From assembly GCA_017856375.1 (NCBI GenBank), contig JAFMFC010000009.1, forward strand, positions 1 through 33,036: DNA of 33,036 bases. The letters run 5' to 3'. This DNA comes from Ilumatobacteraceae bacterium (lineage in GTDB: Bacteria; Actinomycetota; Acidimicrobiia; Acidimicrobiales; Ilumatobacteraceae). The position numbers and the translations under genes are program-made. Positions within the stretch are counted from its first letter, which is position 1. Every line of letters starts with the position of its first letter. Below the pieces are notes generated by a model. The model saw only the letters and a program-made list of their open reading frames with translations, was not told the origin of the DNA and ran no database searches. Below, piece after piece: positions 32,986 to 33,036 of this stretch.

Positions 32986-33036
32986 GTCGAAGTGGCGAAA
33001 TTGGCAGACGCACCAGCTTGAGGGGCTGGCGCTCGA
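32986..33036 (+). tRNA. tRNA-Leu, anticodon GAG (3'-truncated by the window)
   Basis: The first 51 bases of a leucine tRNA are seen: acceptor strand GTCGAAG, TG at positions 8-9, and a D-arm GCG...CGC with GGCAGA. The anticodon stem CCAGC/GCTGG encloses loop TTGAGGG, giving anticodon GAG, which reads CUC and CUU. The variable arm begins and the window ends. The 5' half closely parallels the tRNA-Leu at 9848. Confidence 0.9.

Noticed and set aside
1-33036. CRISPR arrays, insertion sequences, prophage, toxin-antitoxin or defence genes
   Set aside because: No direct-repeat array, transposase, integrase or defence motif was found on either strand; the whole window is explained by core genes and one importer.

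Overview
The window is about 33 kb of dense, moderately high-GC bacterial core chromosome. Gene content and order point to an actinobacterium. My best guess is the class Acidimicrobiia, by inference only. Supporting points are polA–rpsA–coaE–uvrB–uvrA–uvrC–rapZ in series, gap–pgk–tpiA with secG nearby, an arginine-type RapZ Walker A, a Pol I with Tyr at the nucleotide-selectivity position and a decayed proofreading domain, many GTG/TTG starts, and TANNNT boxes placed for leaderless mRNAs. I see no phage, transposon, CRISPR array or defence gene.

Layout. 1-4492: the 3' part of glycyl-tRNA synthetase, then trpC, trpF, trpB and trpA. 4517-5385: a BCP/PrxQ peroxiredoxin overlapping a FabZ-like dehydratase. 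5398-9775 (minus strand): the type II fatty-acid synthesis cluster fabD-fabH-fabG-acpP-fabF, whose FabD carries an unexpected C-terminal biotinyl/lipoyl-like domain. 9848-10266: tRNA-Leu(CAA) and a small coiled-coil protein. 10309-15737: polA, a SAM methyltransferase, rpsA and coaE. 15740-23424: uvrB, uvrA, uvrC and rapZ. 23476-26419: gap, pgk and tpiA. 26509-32230: a complete family-5 peptide-type ABC importer (lipoprotein, two permeases, two ATPases) with a strong terminator after the binding-protein gene. 32256-32953: a small membrane protein with a possible PH-like domain, then secG. 32986 to the end: tRNA-Leu(GAG), cut by the window.

How the genes work together. trpC-F-B-A encode the last steps of tryptophan synthesis; trpE, trpG and trpD are not here. 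The fab genes make up most of the elongation cycle, with the dehydratase supplied by the convergent FabZ-like gene; an enoyl-ACP reductase is not in the window. uvrB, uvrA and uvrC encode the whole nucleotide-excision nuclease, next to Pol I, which fills the repair gap. gap-pgk-tpiA are lower glycolysis. The importer sits between tpiA and secG, which are neighbours in many actinobacteria, and the usual yvcK-whiA pair is absent between rapZ and gap.

No gene-free stretch exceeds 300 bases; the longest gaps are under 100 bp. The most notable observations are the FabD fusion, a recurrent TANNNT-N6-start arrangement before six genes (predicted leaderless transcripts), the missing yvcK-whiA, and a divergent fabD/tRNA-Leu promoter built as an inverted repeat.
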